Source: Branchiostoma floridae | Taxonomy: Eukaryota > Chordata > Leptocardii > Amphioxiformes > Branchiostomatidae | Direction: 5' to 3' | Length of the DNA: 64,000 bases | NCBI RefSeq assembly: GCF_000003815.2 | Contig: NC_049980.1 | Coordinates: forward strand, 24,423,808 to 24,487,807 | In this document: positions 24,401 through 35,562 of the stretch, piece after piece | How positions within the stretch are numbered: the stretch's first letter is position 1 | How the letters are laid out: each line of letters begins with the position of its first letter | Made by a program: the position numbers and the translations under genes | The notes under the pieces: generated by a model | Told to the model about the DNA's origin: nothing | The model's database searches: none | Seen by the model: only the letters and a program-made list of their open reading frames with translations

Positions 24401-25683
24401 AGCATTAAAATTGGAAATATTCTGGATAAGACAAATGGTGCAATATTGACCTTCACTTCACCATACTACCACATTTGTATCATTATTTTGTAAAAAAAAA
24501 TAAATAAAAAATTGAATTTGAAAAAATGAGATTCAAGGCCAAAAAATTACATTGGGTGGCACCATGCATTTAATTCAGTGCAGGATGGAAACACACAGAA
24601 AACAGTTTGAACTGCAGGACTTTTGTTCCCAGAGAATTGAAGTGGGGAAATCATACCTTGTACAGATGGATCCTGGTGATGCGTCAGTCTATTTTTTGTG
24701 ACACGAACTGGAGGTACCTCTGTCTCTTCCTCCTCCTCCTCTTCGTCCAGTCCATTCTGATCTTCCCGCACATGCACCACAGGAACATGGGCAGGTTTTC
24801 CTCTTGTGTTCGGCCTCTCTGTCAGTGTGGTGGGCTGTGCACCACTCTCATCCTGTCTCCACATACCTTTCAGCCATGATGGCGTCAGGTACTCCGTCAC
24901 ACTGCTTAATATGGACTGCAAGGAAAGAACGCAATAAAACCAGAATCAGTCATGTGCTCATCCATGCACAAAATTTGGACACCACCCAAGAGCAAGCCTA
25001 TTTGTACTTTCAACCATAGCTGTTGACCACACATAACGTTAAACTTCATGTAACGTTACACATAGCGTTAAACTTCATGTTCACTTGGTTAAAAAGTTGC
25101 GTGTACATGATTTGTTGAGAAGTATCTGTACATCTGATCCATACCAGCGTTTTATTAAAACAAGCTTTCAAAAATTTGCATTTTTCTAAAGTTACCCTTG
25201 GCCTTGAAAATGGAATGGTCCATAAATTTTGATAAAATTCAGCACTTGTCCAAAGTGAACTTAATTATTACAAGTTTGAGATAAAGATCATGATATTATT
25301 GAATATCAATTTAGTGGAATTCCACGCTTGTTATGACGTCTGATACCATAATTTCTATTTCATGCGTAGTTAACGGCAGAGTTGCTGCATACATGACGAA
25401 AAATGATGTCCAAACGATTCCGGCACAAAATTATGTTCAGTCCTTTTGACACATTCACCGCTAAATTAGCCATATACTGCGTGCATGTAAAAATACCACC
25501 ATGTCCACGATACCCCGTTACCTTGACTCCTGGCTACCTGTGAGATTTTTATCATCCCAGGCTGCACATGCCTGTCGGCGCCCTCCCCAGTCCCATGCCT
25601 ACCTTTCTCCCGCCGGATCTTGCGTATGGCTTCGGCGCGTGTGACCGCCGGCTACGAGCCTTCCCAGCACCGGAGGTCGCCAT
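15486..25683 (-). CDS. NUP153: NUP153: nuclear pore basket nucleoporin
   Basis: Nup153 sits on the nuclear basket, binds Ran through zinc fingers and transport receptors through FG repeats. Nineteen exons in transcript order: 25683-25603, 24915-24657, 24343-24191, 23733-23614, 23275-23151, 22901-22773, 22584-22396, 22116-21925, 21724-21473, 21224-21006, 20737-20375, 20104-19945, 19611-18694, 18565-18179, 17914-17813, 17482-17110, 16873-16614, 16289-16103 and 15591-15486. All phases agree; the product is 1524 aa (human 1475). A basic N-terminus is followed by the SILSSVTEYLTPSWLKGMW segment, SPFYEGRTTYGGA, QRILHTLERMS...DAKRIPS, PPVQRL...SIATNR and GGKIRRER, each matching a human Nup153 stretch. 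Four RanBP2-type zinc fingers (W-x-C-x2-C...C-x2-C, ending PKPG) start near residue 711; the other three share exon 13. Then come GFxFG repeats and the basic end IKKAQRRKR. An ATG 54 bases upstream is in frame; MATSGAG was preferred by similarity to human MASGAG. Confidence 0.95.
23370..23600 (-). mobile_element. 3' end of a CR1-like retrotransposon in a NUP153 intron
   Basis: On the minus strand, 23584-23462 reads RTIVGWNMLSPSTVGVSSLD and continues SFKEHL...LGMTGRSV to a stop. This is the typical C-terminal end of CR1/L2-like polyproteins. The following 90 bases look like its 3' UTR. It lies in the same orientation as NUP153, between exons 4 and 5. It is inert. Confidence 0.65.
23766..24059. 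repeat. Possible short DNA element with an internal palindromic core
   Basis: AGTGCTGC at 23766-23773 is repeated inverted at 24052-24059. The flanks ATTACAAGT and ATTACATTT match at 7 of 9 bases. Near its right end it holds GTCCGGACCTGAACCTGA (24018-24035), which recurs exactly inside the element at 37302-37735. This suggests the two are related. The ends are short, so the boundaries are tentative. Confidence 0.4.
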
Positions 25684-25870
25684 GCTGTTCTTGGGAGGTA
25701 CCGTCAGCTCTCGCGCTGACAAATTACTCTCCAAACGGCGCCCAAACTTTGCGATTTCTTGAAGGATTTCAAATTTTTCCCCTCGTCAGGAGTACTTCCC
25801 GACCAAAGATGGCGGCAATCTGAGCTTCTTCGCTATTGGTGGAACAAATCACGTGATTGCTAACTTTGAC
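25684..25870 (-). promoter_or_regulatory. NUP153: NUP153 promoter region with YY1-like motif
   Basis: The stretch just upstream of the NUP153 start codon is CpG-rich compared with its surroundings. It contains AAGATGGCGGC at 25806-25816 on the plus strand, a full match to the YY1 consensus. No TATA box is evident, as expected for a housekeeping gene. Confidence 0.45.
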
Positions 25871-26487
25871 CTGTCACAATCGGTTGGTGCGTCATCTAGC
25901 GGTAGACTTCAAATTGCAGTCAAGTCAACATTGATGATCACCCAGACATTTGTAGTCATATGAAAATGCAGTAGAACATGGCCAGACATAGGGTAAATTC
26001 TTTGCCAGGGGAGTTAACTGGCAACAGAAGTAGCAGCTAGTCAATACTATTGTTCCAGATACAAACAGAGCTCTCTCTAACCAAGGAGTCTTTCTCCAAC
26101 TAATCTCCAAGCAGATCCTATGGTGCCATATTAAAGATACAAAGCTGGCATATGCTACTTTAGGATCTGCTTGGAGATTGGCCCTAACCTGCTTGCCTTG
26201 GTAATAACAATGACCTTATATAACGTCATTGCTAATAAGTAATGTTACTGTCATGAGTTGGATCAAGGAGGTTAACGGTTATATCCTATATAACCTCCTT
26301 GGTTGGATTGAATAACCAAAGGCTCTAAAAATTCACGAATAAATAAATGAGGAAAAAATACCAGTCAGTAATTTGGTAAAGCAGTGACTTTATTGATCAT
26401 CTCAACAAAAGTCATATCTTTTTGTTGGTCAGTTCCAAATATATTCTGCCTTGCTTTTACAGTAGTCTCTACCAAAGTAGTCCCAGC
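25871..26487. repeat. Spacer with a 19-base perfect inverted repeat
   Basis: AATCTCCAAGCAGATCCTA (26102-26120) and its exact inverse complement (26161-26179) flank a 40-base loop, like a MITE or foldback element. A smaller hairpin with CAAGGAGGTTA arms lies at 26264-26301. The rest is spacer and TMEM14C 3' flank; I see no gene. Confidence 0.6.
26389..26394 (-). terminator. TMEM14C: TMEM14C poly(A) signal
   Basis: AATAAA on the minus strand, 94 bases past the TMEM14C stop codon. Confidence 0.65.
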
Positions 26488-27762
26488 TCAGTTGGAGATG
26501 GCCCTGTACCCAAACCTGGCCACCATCAGGAGACTCAGCCCTGCCACCAGGCCTGCAGGCATGAACTTCCCAGAGTTGATGAACCTTGAACCCATCACAG
26601 CAGTCAGTACTCCAGAAGTTCCTGAGGAATGGAGAAAAAAAGGCAGAGTGTTTATATCTCATTTACTTCATATTGAACAATGACCAGTGTGAGGAAAAAG
26701 GATCAACACTTCCTGAAGATGCATGGTTGTATTTAGTCATCATCAACATAATCAGTCCTTTTCATCATGACGGATGCTCCGTTCATCGCCGACAAGGCCA
26801 GCTAGACTTCTGCAGGGCTTTCCACGTGTCTCACAACAATTTTATTGTTTGACATGGTTCATGTCTCTTCCTTCTTCTGTATTTATTATTTAGTATGACA
26901 AATCATACATATGATATAATCAAATTAGTTACCCTGTAGACAGAGTACACCACCTTTGTTTCCCAACCCCCAACAAAAACAGCATAAGGTACCAGTATAG
27001 TATATATCAGTGCACCTGTATGTCTATAATGTTGTTACCTTACCCAGAGACAGCAGGTAGTTGTTGGGGTTGACAGATGTCTGGTATGCTCCCACACCCA
27101 TCAGTCCCCCAAACACCAGGCCTGCTCCCAGCGACATGACACTGCCTGGACAGCACATGGGACAGAAGAGAAGTATGTAGATCACATGTAATAATCCACT
27201 GGGTGCTACATGTATGTAGATTTGTTCTATCAATCTATGACCAAGTAATTAAAGAAATGATTGAGTCATTCCAATACTGTCTAGTACTATCAATATTCAA
27301 TTAGGAAATACCAACCATCGCATTGAATCTGCTTTCTAAATCTAATCAAACATTTTCATTTAAGAAAAAGATTCATCACAGCTTATTCACTTGATTGAAA
27401 GTGCTGGTAATGACATACATGTAGCATATCAGTCATGATAGTCAGCTAAAGTAATGCCTTACCTTAATTTACTTTATACTATAGGCATGCACTTAACCTT
27501 CTCGATCTACCCACACTTACCTGCCCTTACATATCCCGAGATCCCACCTGCAGCAACAGCGACTGCATATCCGATGGAGATGAAGTCAGTCATGGTGATC
27601 AGCTGGCACTTCTACGACGGGCTCAAACCTGTGTAAGATTGTAATGTTATACTGGGGAATGTAATTCGTAAGGAGACACACTAACTCACCTTTCCTTACA
27701 TAGCCTAGGATCCCACCCGCAGCCACAACAAGTGCAAACCCAATGGAGACAAAGTCAGTCAT
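26488..27762 (-). CDS. TMEM14C: TMEM14C-like small mitochondrial membrane protein
   Basis: TMEM14 proteins are small multi-span membrane proteins; TMEM14C of the mitochondrial inner membrane supports porphyrin import in erythroid heme synthesis. The model uses exon 1A (27762-27690), exon 2 (27145-27044) and exon 3 (26621-26488), giving 102 aa; vertebrate TMEM14A/C have about 99-112. Exon 1A encodes a hydrophobic helix with [10 protein letters not shown], exon 2 [17 protein letters not shown], and exon 3 [20 protein letters not shown]. These match the human VASGGIIGYV, SLAAGLLFGSLAGLGAY and [20 protein letters not shown] stretches. A second copy of the first coding exon (1B) lies 62 bases downstream and can replace 1A in phase. 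Assignment to 14C rather than 14A is by overall similarity. The gene is divergent to PPP1R8. Confidence 0.88.
27521..27628 (-). CDS. TMEM14C: TMEM14C alternative first coding exon 1B
   Basis: This exon duplicates exon 1A (27690-27804). From the ATG at 27593 to the donor after 27521 it encodes 24 residues plus one base, exactly as 1A does. Eighteen of 24 residues are identical, including MTDF and AVAAGGI versus VVAAGGI. Both copies keep a GT donor and an upstream acceptor-like CAG before a short leader resembling the other's (TGAGCCC). Six of the shared residues use different codons, so the copy is old and the protein sequence appears conserved. Splicing 1A to 1B would hit a TAG after five codons, which predicts mutually exclusive use. 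Confidence 0.75.
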
Positions 27763-27804
27763 GGTGATCACCTTTGCCTGGTACTCTCACAACAGGGCTC
27801 ACAC

Positions 27805-28442
27805 CTGTATGAATAGTGTGGATTAGTGGTGAGACCAGGAGGTATTTTGCTATTTAAAGGGTCAATGTTGTTAGTTGTGCGAGTCTTTCTCGATCAATAC
27901 TTGTTCGTGACCTAGGAATATTTCTCACACAAAGTATATGTTATACCTGGGATAATATTCAGAATTGACACAGACAAACTTTCACACCTTCAGTTACATA
28001 TGGTTAACGTTAACTGGAACAATACAGTTTAACGTTACTATGACGGTTGCAATCTTGTTTTTCAGCTCTGAGTTACTGACTTAGTATTGTTGCTGTTGTT
28101 AACACACAAACAGATAAAATTAATATGAAAAACAATCAAAAATTCACAAAAATTGCAGCAGACCCCACCACTCCCCCTTCCCTCACCTCACAGATGGGAA
28201 AACTATCCCAACATGCAACACGACACATGTTTATCTGCCTCTACCGCAGTAAAATGAAAATGTACTGAAGATACTGAAAGTTCTCTTTTCGACAGTAAAC
28301 AGCTCAAATAACTTAGCAATATGGGCTCTGTATTAATTTATAACGACAGTACCTTTTGTTCTGACATGATATGCTTATGTTGACTACATGAGGGAAAGTG
28401 TCATTGCCGTCGTTGCGTTTGTAATTAGGTTCACTGAGCAAA
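27805..28442. promoter_or_regulatory. Divergent promoter interval between TMEM14C and PPP1R8
   Basis: The start codons of TMEM14C exon 1A and PPP1R8 are 681 bases apart on opposite strands. Because both TMEM14C first coding exons follow acceptor-like sites, a noncoding 5' exon of TMEM14C should lie here. AAAATGGCGTC at 28440-28450 overlaps the PPP1R8 ATG and resembles a YY1 site. No coding exon is visible. Confidence 0.5.
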
Positions 28443-31400
28443 ATGGCGTCGGAAAAAAGCCAGAAACGAGAGAAGCAGCAGAGTAGAGCGGAGCCCGACC
28501 CTCTTCTGCCTCCACCTTTCGATGTGCCGTCCTGGTAAGTCGTAACTTGATTATTGACAAGAACATCATAGTTAACCAGGAAAACTTCTGTTCGCAGATG
28601 CGCGGTGACGGGACGTATTTCTCTTTCGAATGTTGGCTCAACAAAAACACCACATTTGCCGCGCATAAAAATGATACACACATGCACATGTGTACGTGGT
28701 GCAACAGCTCGGAGACTTTGGACAATGGCTTTACGTCTTCACTGCCTCTTCAGGGCTTCAAGCTTCAAGATAAATCATTAGTCTTTTAGCAAAGTCCAAA
28801 CCACAGGACTGTTGCGTGCCCAAGCTTGTTGCCCTTCACCAAATTATCTTCACTCCGTGATCAACCACAGCATGCCATGATAATCACCTTACCTGCACGC
28901 ACGTAGGGCACGTCTGCCTCTTGTTTGTTATTTCATAAATACGCAATATTATTTCTATGTTTGTATCATCTATTTGTATGCAGAGAGTTAACATTTAGAT
29001 GAAGCCCATCTATGATATGCATGTTGGAATTTAACAGTTTCTCGAGTCTACTCTTAGTCTAATGAAGTTTGGCATACATGTGTTCATGAGACCTACTCTA
29101 CTCATTATTTATCATGGAGGGTTCACAACATAATTTACTGTATTACATGCTCCAGGGCTGGGAAACCTCCAGCAGGGCTCCACTTAGATGTCATCAAAGG
29201 AGACAAGATGATAGAGGTGAGTTTTTGCAAGAGCATATAATTATTGTTACAAATGTAGCATATTCAGGAAATTACATTTTTTTCAATTCAGAAGGTCCCA
29301 CGTCAGAGTGGGTTTGTGAATACTAGTAATCTTGGTACATAATTTTATATATTGTTGTCGCAAAAAAAAGGCAGAGATATGTTTTTCTTTGAAGGAACTT
29401 TTTACATAGATCTTTATTTCTCAATTTCTTCTTATTTCAGAAACTGATCATTGACGAGAAGAAGTACTACCTTTTCGGGAGGAACTCCAAGATGTGTGAC
29501 TTCTGTATTGATCACCAGTCCTGCTCCAGATGCCATGCAGCCTTGGTCTGGCACAAGCACCTCAACAGAGCTTTTCTCATAGACTTGAACAGCAGTGAGT
29601 ATATATTCTAGCCTGGTAGCACATTTTTCTTTATTACACTGCAGAGATGAGATGAGTACACTGTCAGTTTCCACTTAAGCTTCCTGATGGTTTTTCTGTT
29701 TAATTTCACCAGAGGAAATGTCACTCATTTGTGTTACAACCCCAGGATATCAACATCAAATGAAATCAGCAATTCAAGAAATTTATTCATTCATTTCATG
29801 GCTGGGTAGAGGTCATAGTAATCTTCATAATTTTCTTTCTGCACCATTCTAGACAAATTCTGCTACATATTCTGTGTTCTCTGTAATATATAAATCTGTT
29901 ACTTTAGAACTGTTGTTACATTACACATTTTACACACTTTCCAGCACACGGTACCCACATTGGTAACATCCGCCTGGAGCCAAGCAAACCCCAGCAAGTT
30001 CCCCTGGACTCTGTCCTGAGGTTTGGAGCCTCCACTCGGACCTACGTCCTGCGTGAGAAGCCACAGACAGTCACTACTGTAAAGTCAGACGACACAGAAA
30101 CAGTTGGAGAGGAAGAGATTTCCACAGGATTGCTGGGGCTACCGGAAGAGGAGACGGAATTGGATGTAAATTACTTGCATCTTACATGTTACATATATAA
30201 CTACTGTATATGCATAGTGAGAGATACTGGTATTACAAAGTGTCATTTCTTCAGGTACAGATTGCAAAATATCTTTTAACTGCATCATAACATTTGATAC
30301 CAACTTTTCTAGTGAGCAAAGTGCAGTGTTTATTACTTCAATTGTCAACACTGTCTCAGAGACTTTCCGCTGTTTTATCGTTGAAGCAACATGCTATCTT
30401 GTGATAAAGAGAGTACCTTGCAACATATTAAGCATATTCTTTTCTTTTGTATATTTTATCATTTAAATGCAGAACTTGACAGAATTCAACACAGCCCATA
30501 ACAAGAGAATCACAGTATACAGTGTGGAAGAGCCCAACCTAGAAGTCACTCCCTCTCCCATCAAGAGAAAGAGAAAAAGCATGCAGTCAGTCAGATTCAT
30601 GGATGATGAAGAGGTTATTAACCCAGAGGACGTTGACCCCAGTGTGGGCAGGTTCAGAAACTTGGTATCCACAGAGGTTATTCCAGTCAAGGTGAGTGGG
30701 AAACTTAACATCTTAGTGGGTGCAAGATTTAGTTCAATTGCCTGTTTCATCGGTTCATAATAGCATGATAAAGGTAATAGAAATCATGCGTACTGTATCT
30801 TTTTTAAAAAGTGGCTTTTGAGAGGGGAAGTGTTAGATTACTACCAGCTCCTTGCTGTCTGAACCAATGCAAATTTGGTGTCAGCAGGATTCTAATAGAA
30901 GGCTTGATGCATTGTAAGGAAGACAGTTCTCTGAATAAGGAGGGAAGGATTAATGCATTTATACCAAATCATCATAAAGGAACCTGTGGCTAACAAAATG
31001 TTATATCCTACAGAAAAGGAAAGCAGAAGACATCCCCACTTCACCAGATTCCATGGCCAAACGTATGCAGCAATTCTACACACCAGGTATGTGTGGGCTC
31101 AGTCTGTTATAGTTTAAGCACTGTCTTCTGACATAATGTGTGCTCTTTCATTGTTTCCTAGGAGCAAAAGGACAACTTATCAAAGACATGTCCAGTAATT
31201 GGTTTTGTACTCATTTGACCTATGTTTCTCAAAGTTTGATTTGATGTCATTGTAATTATGATGCAAAATGTACAGACACAAAAATCATGCATTAGAAATT
31301 TGAATTGGAAACTAGCCATGATTTACACTTGAAAACTATCAGAAACTGGCCTCGATTGAAAGTCAGTTTGTTTCTTAATGATAATTTCAACTGCGAAACT

Positions 31401-31686
31401 TAATATGACTTCTGTATCTGATGCAGGTTTGTACAGTGATCTGTCATCCTCGGGTGATGCACACACTCCTACATCTCCAACAGCTGGGATGATCGGTTCC
31501 TCTGTCTTCAGCGGATTCAGACCAAACTTGGCACCAGAAGTTGACTTGACACCTGTGCCTGAACTTCCCGCTACCCACCATGCCACAGTTATCAGTACAG
31601 AAGTCTCATCCTCTGAACCAAAGAAAAAGAAATATGCGAAGGAAGCTTGGCCAGGAAAGAAGCCCACACCTTCACTACTGGTTTAG
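28443..31686 (+). CDS. PPP1R8: PPP1R8 (NIPP1): nuclear inhibitor of protein phosphatase 1
   Basis: NIPP1 binds PP1 in the nucleus and, through its FHA domain, phosphorylated splicing and cell-cycle proteins. Seven exons join in phase: 28443-28534, 29156-29216, 29441-29594, 29945-30165, 30473-30691, 31014-31086 and 31427-31686. The product is 359 aa (human 351). The FHA domain spans about residues 50-125, with LFGRN, DHQSCSR and LNSTHGTHIG as phosphopeptide-binding landmarks. A Lys/Arg-rich patch precedes SVRF, the PP1-docking motif (human RVTF), followed by the conserved INPEDVDPSVGRFRN. The C-terminus keeps KKKKYAKEAWPGKKPTPSLL. The N-terminus is about 11 residues longer than human and charged. 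No frame damage is seen. Confidence 0.95.
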
Positions 31687-33850
31687 GAGAGGTCTATGGT
31701 TTCTTCAGTTCAGCACTTTCTGTTTTTCATTTTGTATTCAAAATACTGCTGGTTGTGCTGACAACTATGCAGGCACCTGAATTGTCTTTCTTTTGCCATC
31801 GTTTTGTTTCATGCACAAGGAGCTATCAGGAAGAAACCATTTCCATTTGTGGGGGTGAGCTGTTGTTGATTTGCCAAGTGATATTCCTGTGGAGCTTTTC
31901 CCAAGTGAGGATGTCAAGAATAAGAAGGCAAAAATCATGACCCAGGAATTCACAGTCTGGTGCCAGCAGATGAGAGGCTCAACACTGAAATTTGGACTGC
32001 AGTACAGACTAAAGGCATTGTGACAGACTCCTTCAAGATTTATAGAAGATTTATATGTAAACATGTACCTATAGCCCAGAGACATTGGACATGTGATAAC
32101 TGTGATATCTAACTGTGGTGTTACATACTTCATTTGGCAGCTCTGCCCTGAAGTGTGATTGACAGATACTAGTAACCTGCTAGTCATAAGTGTAAATGGT
32201 AAATAAATTTGCAGTTTTTGTAGACATCACTATTTTCCAATGTGTCCTATTGACAATGACTCAAATAAAAAAAAATACTACTAGTAGCAATATTGGGTTC
32301 AGGTGTGACTATGAAGGGGTACTTGTAGTACATTATTCCAAAAGTTTGTATCGTAAGGATCTCTATTGTATGAAACAATATTAAAAGACTGTGAAAACAT
32401 GTATGGGGCCAGTCCTCTGATAAGATCCTTGGATGTGTGGGACAGCATAAATCACCAAATTATCATGTAGACATCCTTTGTGTTTAAAGGTCATTCTCTT
32501 ATTCCAATTCATCAGATTATGAATGGATTACTTTGTTGCCTATGTGATTGAGCCATTCAGTACAACTGAACAGAATGTACATGCAAGCACAACAAATTCC
32601 TGTACTCCATGATGCCTGAAATTTTGGTCCTCTTAAGATCCTGGGTTCCAGACTAAACCATTCCCTTGTGACTGTCAATTTAATGCACATGTATGATGTA
32701 GTATATCTGTATGAATCCTAACAGATCCTAAATCTTACATAGTCCATTTTTTAACGATTGCATTCTGTCTGCAGCACAACTTAACATATGTTTCTAGTTT
32801 TTGCAAAGAAATATTTTATGTCAGTTCCTGACATTAACTGGTAGAAACACCTATAAGAATGAAGTTATTTAGGCACAAAGTATGTTGGAGCATGGGACAG
32901 GTATATTATGCTTCATCTTTCATCAAAGGGAAATAAAATGTTTTTGTGTCAACCCAGTATTTTCATCCTGGACCCAAGGTGTGTAAGATGTAAATGATAC
33001 TCTGAGTAAATGGTTACTCTGACATGTGCTACATGTAATTTTATAAGCCCAGCTTCGGAGAATACAAATTGTTGCAAATTTGTAGCAGTTCTCATATTGT
33101 GATTCAATCGACCAGTTAGATTTAGGACTTCTTAGATTCAATATCAAGAACCAAAAGATATACTGTACTGTGTTGTAACTTGCTCTTCTGTCAACGTTTG
33201 TGCCACCCTTCTTATGATATCTACATTTCATACTATTATAAGTGTTACTCTTAAAATAAAACATGTTCCACTCTTGTAAAGCACCGCTTCCCAGTCTCTA
33301 CCTTATTTTGAAGTATGTCTCTGCTGCATGAAGTATTAATTATGATGTTTAACTTCACAGAAGGGAAACATTGTTTTTGCTCCATTTCTAGTTTATTTTT
33401 CTGTGCCAGAACTAGCCCACTATTGGAATAAAAAAAACGCAGAGTTCTGGTATTGGAGAAATTGATACTCCCTGCATAATCCATCGCTAATAGATGCCAT
33501 CAAGCTATTTTTCTAACCGAATCTGGTAATTTCTGTACAATCATGTGTAACATCAACTCTCATATTTGGGTCATATTTAACTCCACCAGGAGCTGAAATA
33601 CGGCCACAGAAAAAATGTTATATAGACGTACTGAAGATTGTCTTGAACACCCAAATATCTGAATTGCTGATACATCAGGATTACTTTATAAATCACTTAA
33701 ATTTCATGATTTTTTTTCTAGTGGCAGTATTATGGCAACCTGCAGAATTATGAGAATTTATTTTTATTATATAAATAGAAAGGAGGTTCAGTTTTCTGCA
33801 GTTGTTCAATATCCAATCACAATCTTCTTTCAGTTCGACTTTCTGCAATT
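31687..33850. other. PPP1R8 3' UTR and spacer
   Basis: The first half kilobase is probably PPP1R8 3' UTR. The remainder is AT-rich with only short random open frames. I see no gene. Confidence 0.5.
32202..32207 (+). terminator. PPP1R8: PPP1R8 poly(A) signal
   Basis: AATAAA lies about 520 bases past the stop codon; a second copy at 32264-32269 runs into an A-rich stretch. Either could end the transcript. Confidence 0.5.
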
Positions 33851-33854
33851 GCTG

Positions 33855-34145
33855 CTATCCAGTCATACCCTTCTTTCGCTTTTCTTTACCCCAAACATTC
33901 TTAGCTTTCAAATACAGTACTAGTACTAGTGAACTGGATTGCTGTAGCGTCCCCCCTGTTTTGACGGTAAACATCCGTTGTGTGGCGCTGTTGCACATGC
34001 TTGACCTTTGCAGGCCTAACTCATTATCATCTGCTGGGGGTGGCGGGGCGAGCAGGGCCATCTCAGCGTGCTGCAGCGGGCTGAGCTGCCGACGAGAGAG
34101 CTGGCCGGGATTGCTAATGGCCCGGTTCGTAAGTTCTGAACTCAT
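33855..34145 (-). CDS. Unrecognised open frame in CpG-rich region
   Basis: A 96-codon minus-strand frame opens with ATG at 34145. It reads MSSELTNRAISNPGQLSRRQ, then LSPLQHAEMALLAPPPPADD. The first 60 codons are GC-rich and low in rare codons; the end becomes random-looking. It could be a first exon of an unknown minus-strand gene, or chance in a CpG-rich promoter. I recognise no family. Confidence 0.2.
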   Translation of the reverse strand: MSSELTNRAISNPGQLSRRQLSPLQHAEMALLAPPPPADDNELGLQRSSMCNSATQRMFTVKTGGTLQQSSSLVLVLYLKAKNVWGKEKRKKGMTG

Positions 34146-34960
34146 GTGATTAGAAAGCCAATAATCGGGGAAGTAAGTAATTCTGAGTGCGCGATAAGGC
34201 GAGATCTGTGGGCGGGAGAGACGTCAGTCTCCGGAAGTAATCACTAGGCTGAGAGAGGCAGATTCGGCGGAACGACAACACTTCGGGCAACAAAAGTATG
34301 TATTTTCGATTCCTCAGGGTAATTTGGAGACCTCGAAGAGTATCATGATATCACGCAACATAGCTGCTAAGCCTCTCTCTCCGACTTAGCATTCCGTTGA
34401 GGAGCTTTCATCTTTCTTCCATGTCTTGGAGAAATGAGTTTGGATGGGGATAGCAGGGGAGGGGTCAGATACTGTGGAGGTCCCTCCACCCCCGATCCTC
34501 CAGTTCAACTATCCAAACTCTGGCGTGTTTGATACGTTGTCGCCACGCATTCCTGATTTTGTCCCACATTTCTGTCTGACACTTGAGGAATCTCTCGACA
34601 TTTTTTCTGATTAATCATTTGGGTCTTCCGCGCATAAACAAACACGGGCGTGAAAAACCAGGCCACGTAGCCAGCTGGAAAATGCAACCAGTGGTTTCCG
34701 CCTGTCTGATTCCTCCGTGTTAGTACTCGTCAATTGGACTGCCTATTTCGCTGTATTTCTCAGCGGTGAGGGACGTTTGTAGTGTGCAAGGGGGCCAGAT
34801 GGGGGCCTAGGCGTGATGAAGCATGGCCTCCCGCCAGCCAAACTTGGCTTATCAGGATTATAACGGTACCCTTCGCCCGGGGGAGGGAGAGGGTTGGCCG
34901 CTCCGCCATTTGGCCTGGGGGTGTGGGTCAGAACAACATGGTAGGGGTGTTGACCATTTT
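33940..34960 (+). promoter_or_regulatory. CpG-rich block, possible promoter and 5' exon of dystrobrevin
   Basis: This is the most GC- and CpG-rich noncoding stretch between PPP1R8 and the dystrobrevin coding start. A donor-like GTATGT follows at about 34296. A distant noncoding first exon is common for dystrobrevin genes. The assignment to dystrobrevin rests only on position and orientation. Confidence 0.3.
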
Positions 34961-35063
34961 GCGTTGTGCTACATTGACAGAGACCTCAAACAATCACAGT
35001 GAGGTGATATATGAAACGTTGGAAATTGGTAGAACAGTCCAAGACCTCGACTTCGTTTTGCAG

Positions 35064-35241
35064 CGAATGCTGGTGTGCAGACAGATGTACACTGCGGCAC
35101 CGCCATCCCCCAACAGTTCCGGACGCCCCCCTCCCACTTTGTTTACATGGTAAAGACCCACATGCCAGACATTCCTGGCCACTGGTGCACCATGGGAGGC
35201 TGCTGCAAACATTACACCAATCATGGCAAGGTGTTGATGGG
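35064..35241 (+). CDS. Orphan coding-like exon, Cys/His-rich
   Basis: An acceptor-like TTTTGCAG precedes a 60-codon open stretch, and GTACAG follows at 35242. The frame includes GVQTDVHCGTAIPQQFRTPP, then FVYMVKTHMPDIPGHWCTMG and GCCKHYTNHGKVLMG. Third codon positions are mostly G or C, as in the true exons of this window and unlike the flanks. I do not recognise the family. It may be one exon of an unannotated gene, a remnant, or an alternative upstream exon. Partner exons were not found. Confidence 0.35.
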
Positions 35242-35562
35242 GTACAGGTGTTTGCATGAATGTTGGACACCAGATCATAAAACTGTTGCAATGTATTCTT
35301 TATTGTTAGTGTCCATTTTCATCATAATCACTAACTATTTCACAACACAGGTGTGCTGGTGACAGAAGTGTCCAAATAATCTTTAAAATTTCACCTTTCC
35401 TAGTTTTAGTTTTACAGCCCTGTCAATCAACTGCAATGGAAGATTACTTCAGCACATTCAGTACACACTTTGATCTATTACTCTAAGATGCAATGCCATT
35501 TTCTGAGGTCAAAATAAAAAAAAAACTAGTTCTCACTCAGTCACTGTACTGTAGCCGTATTA

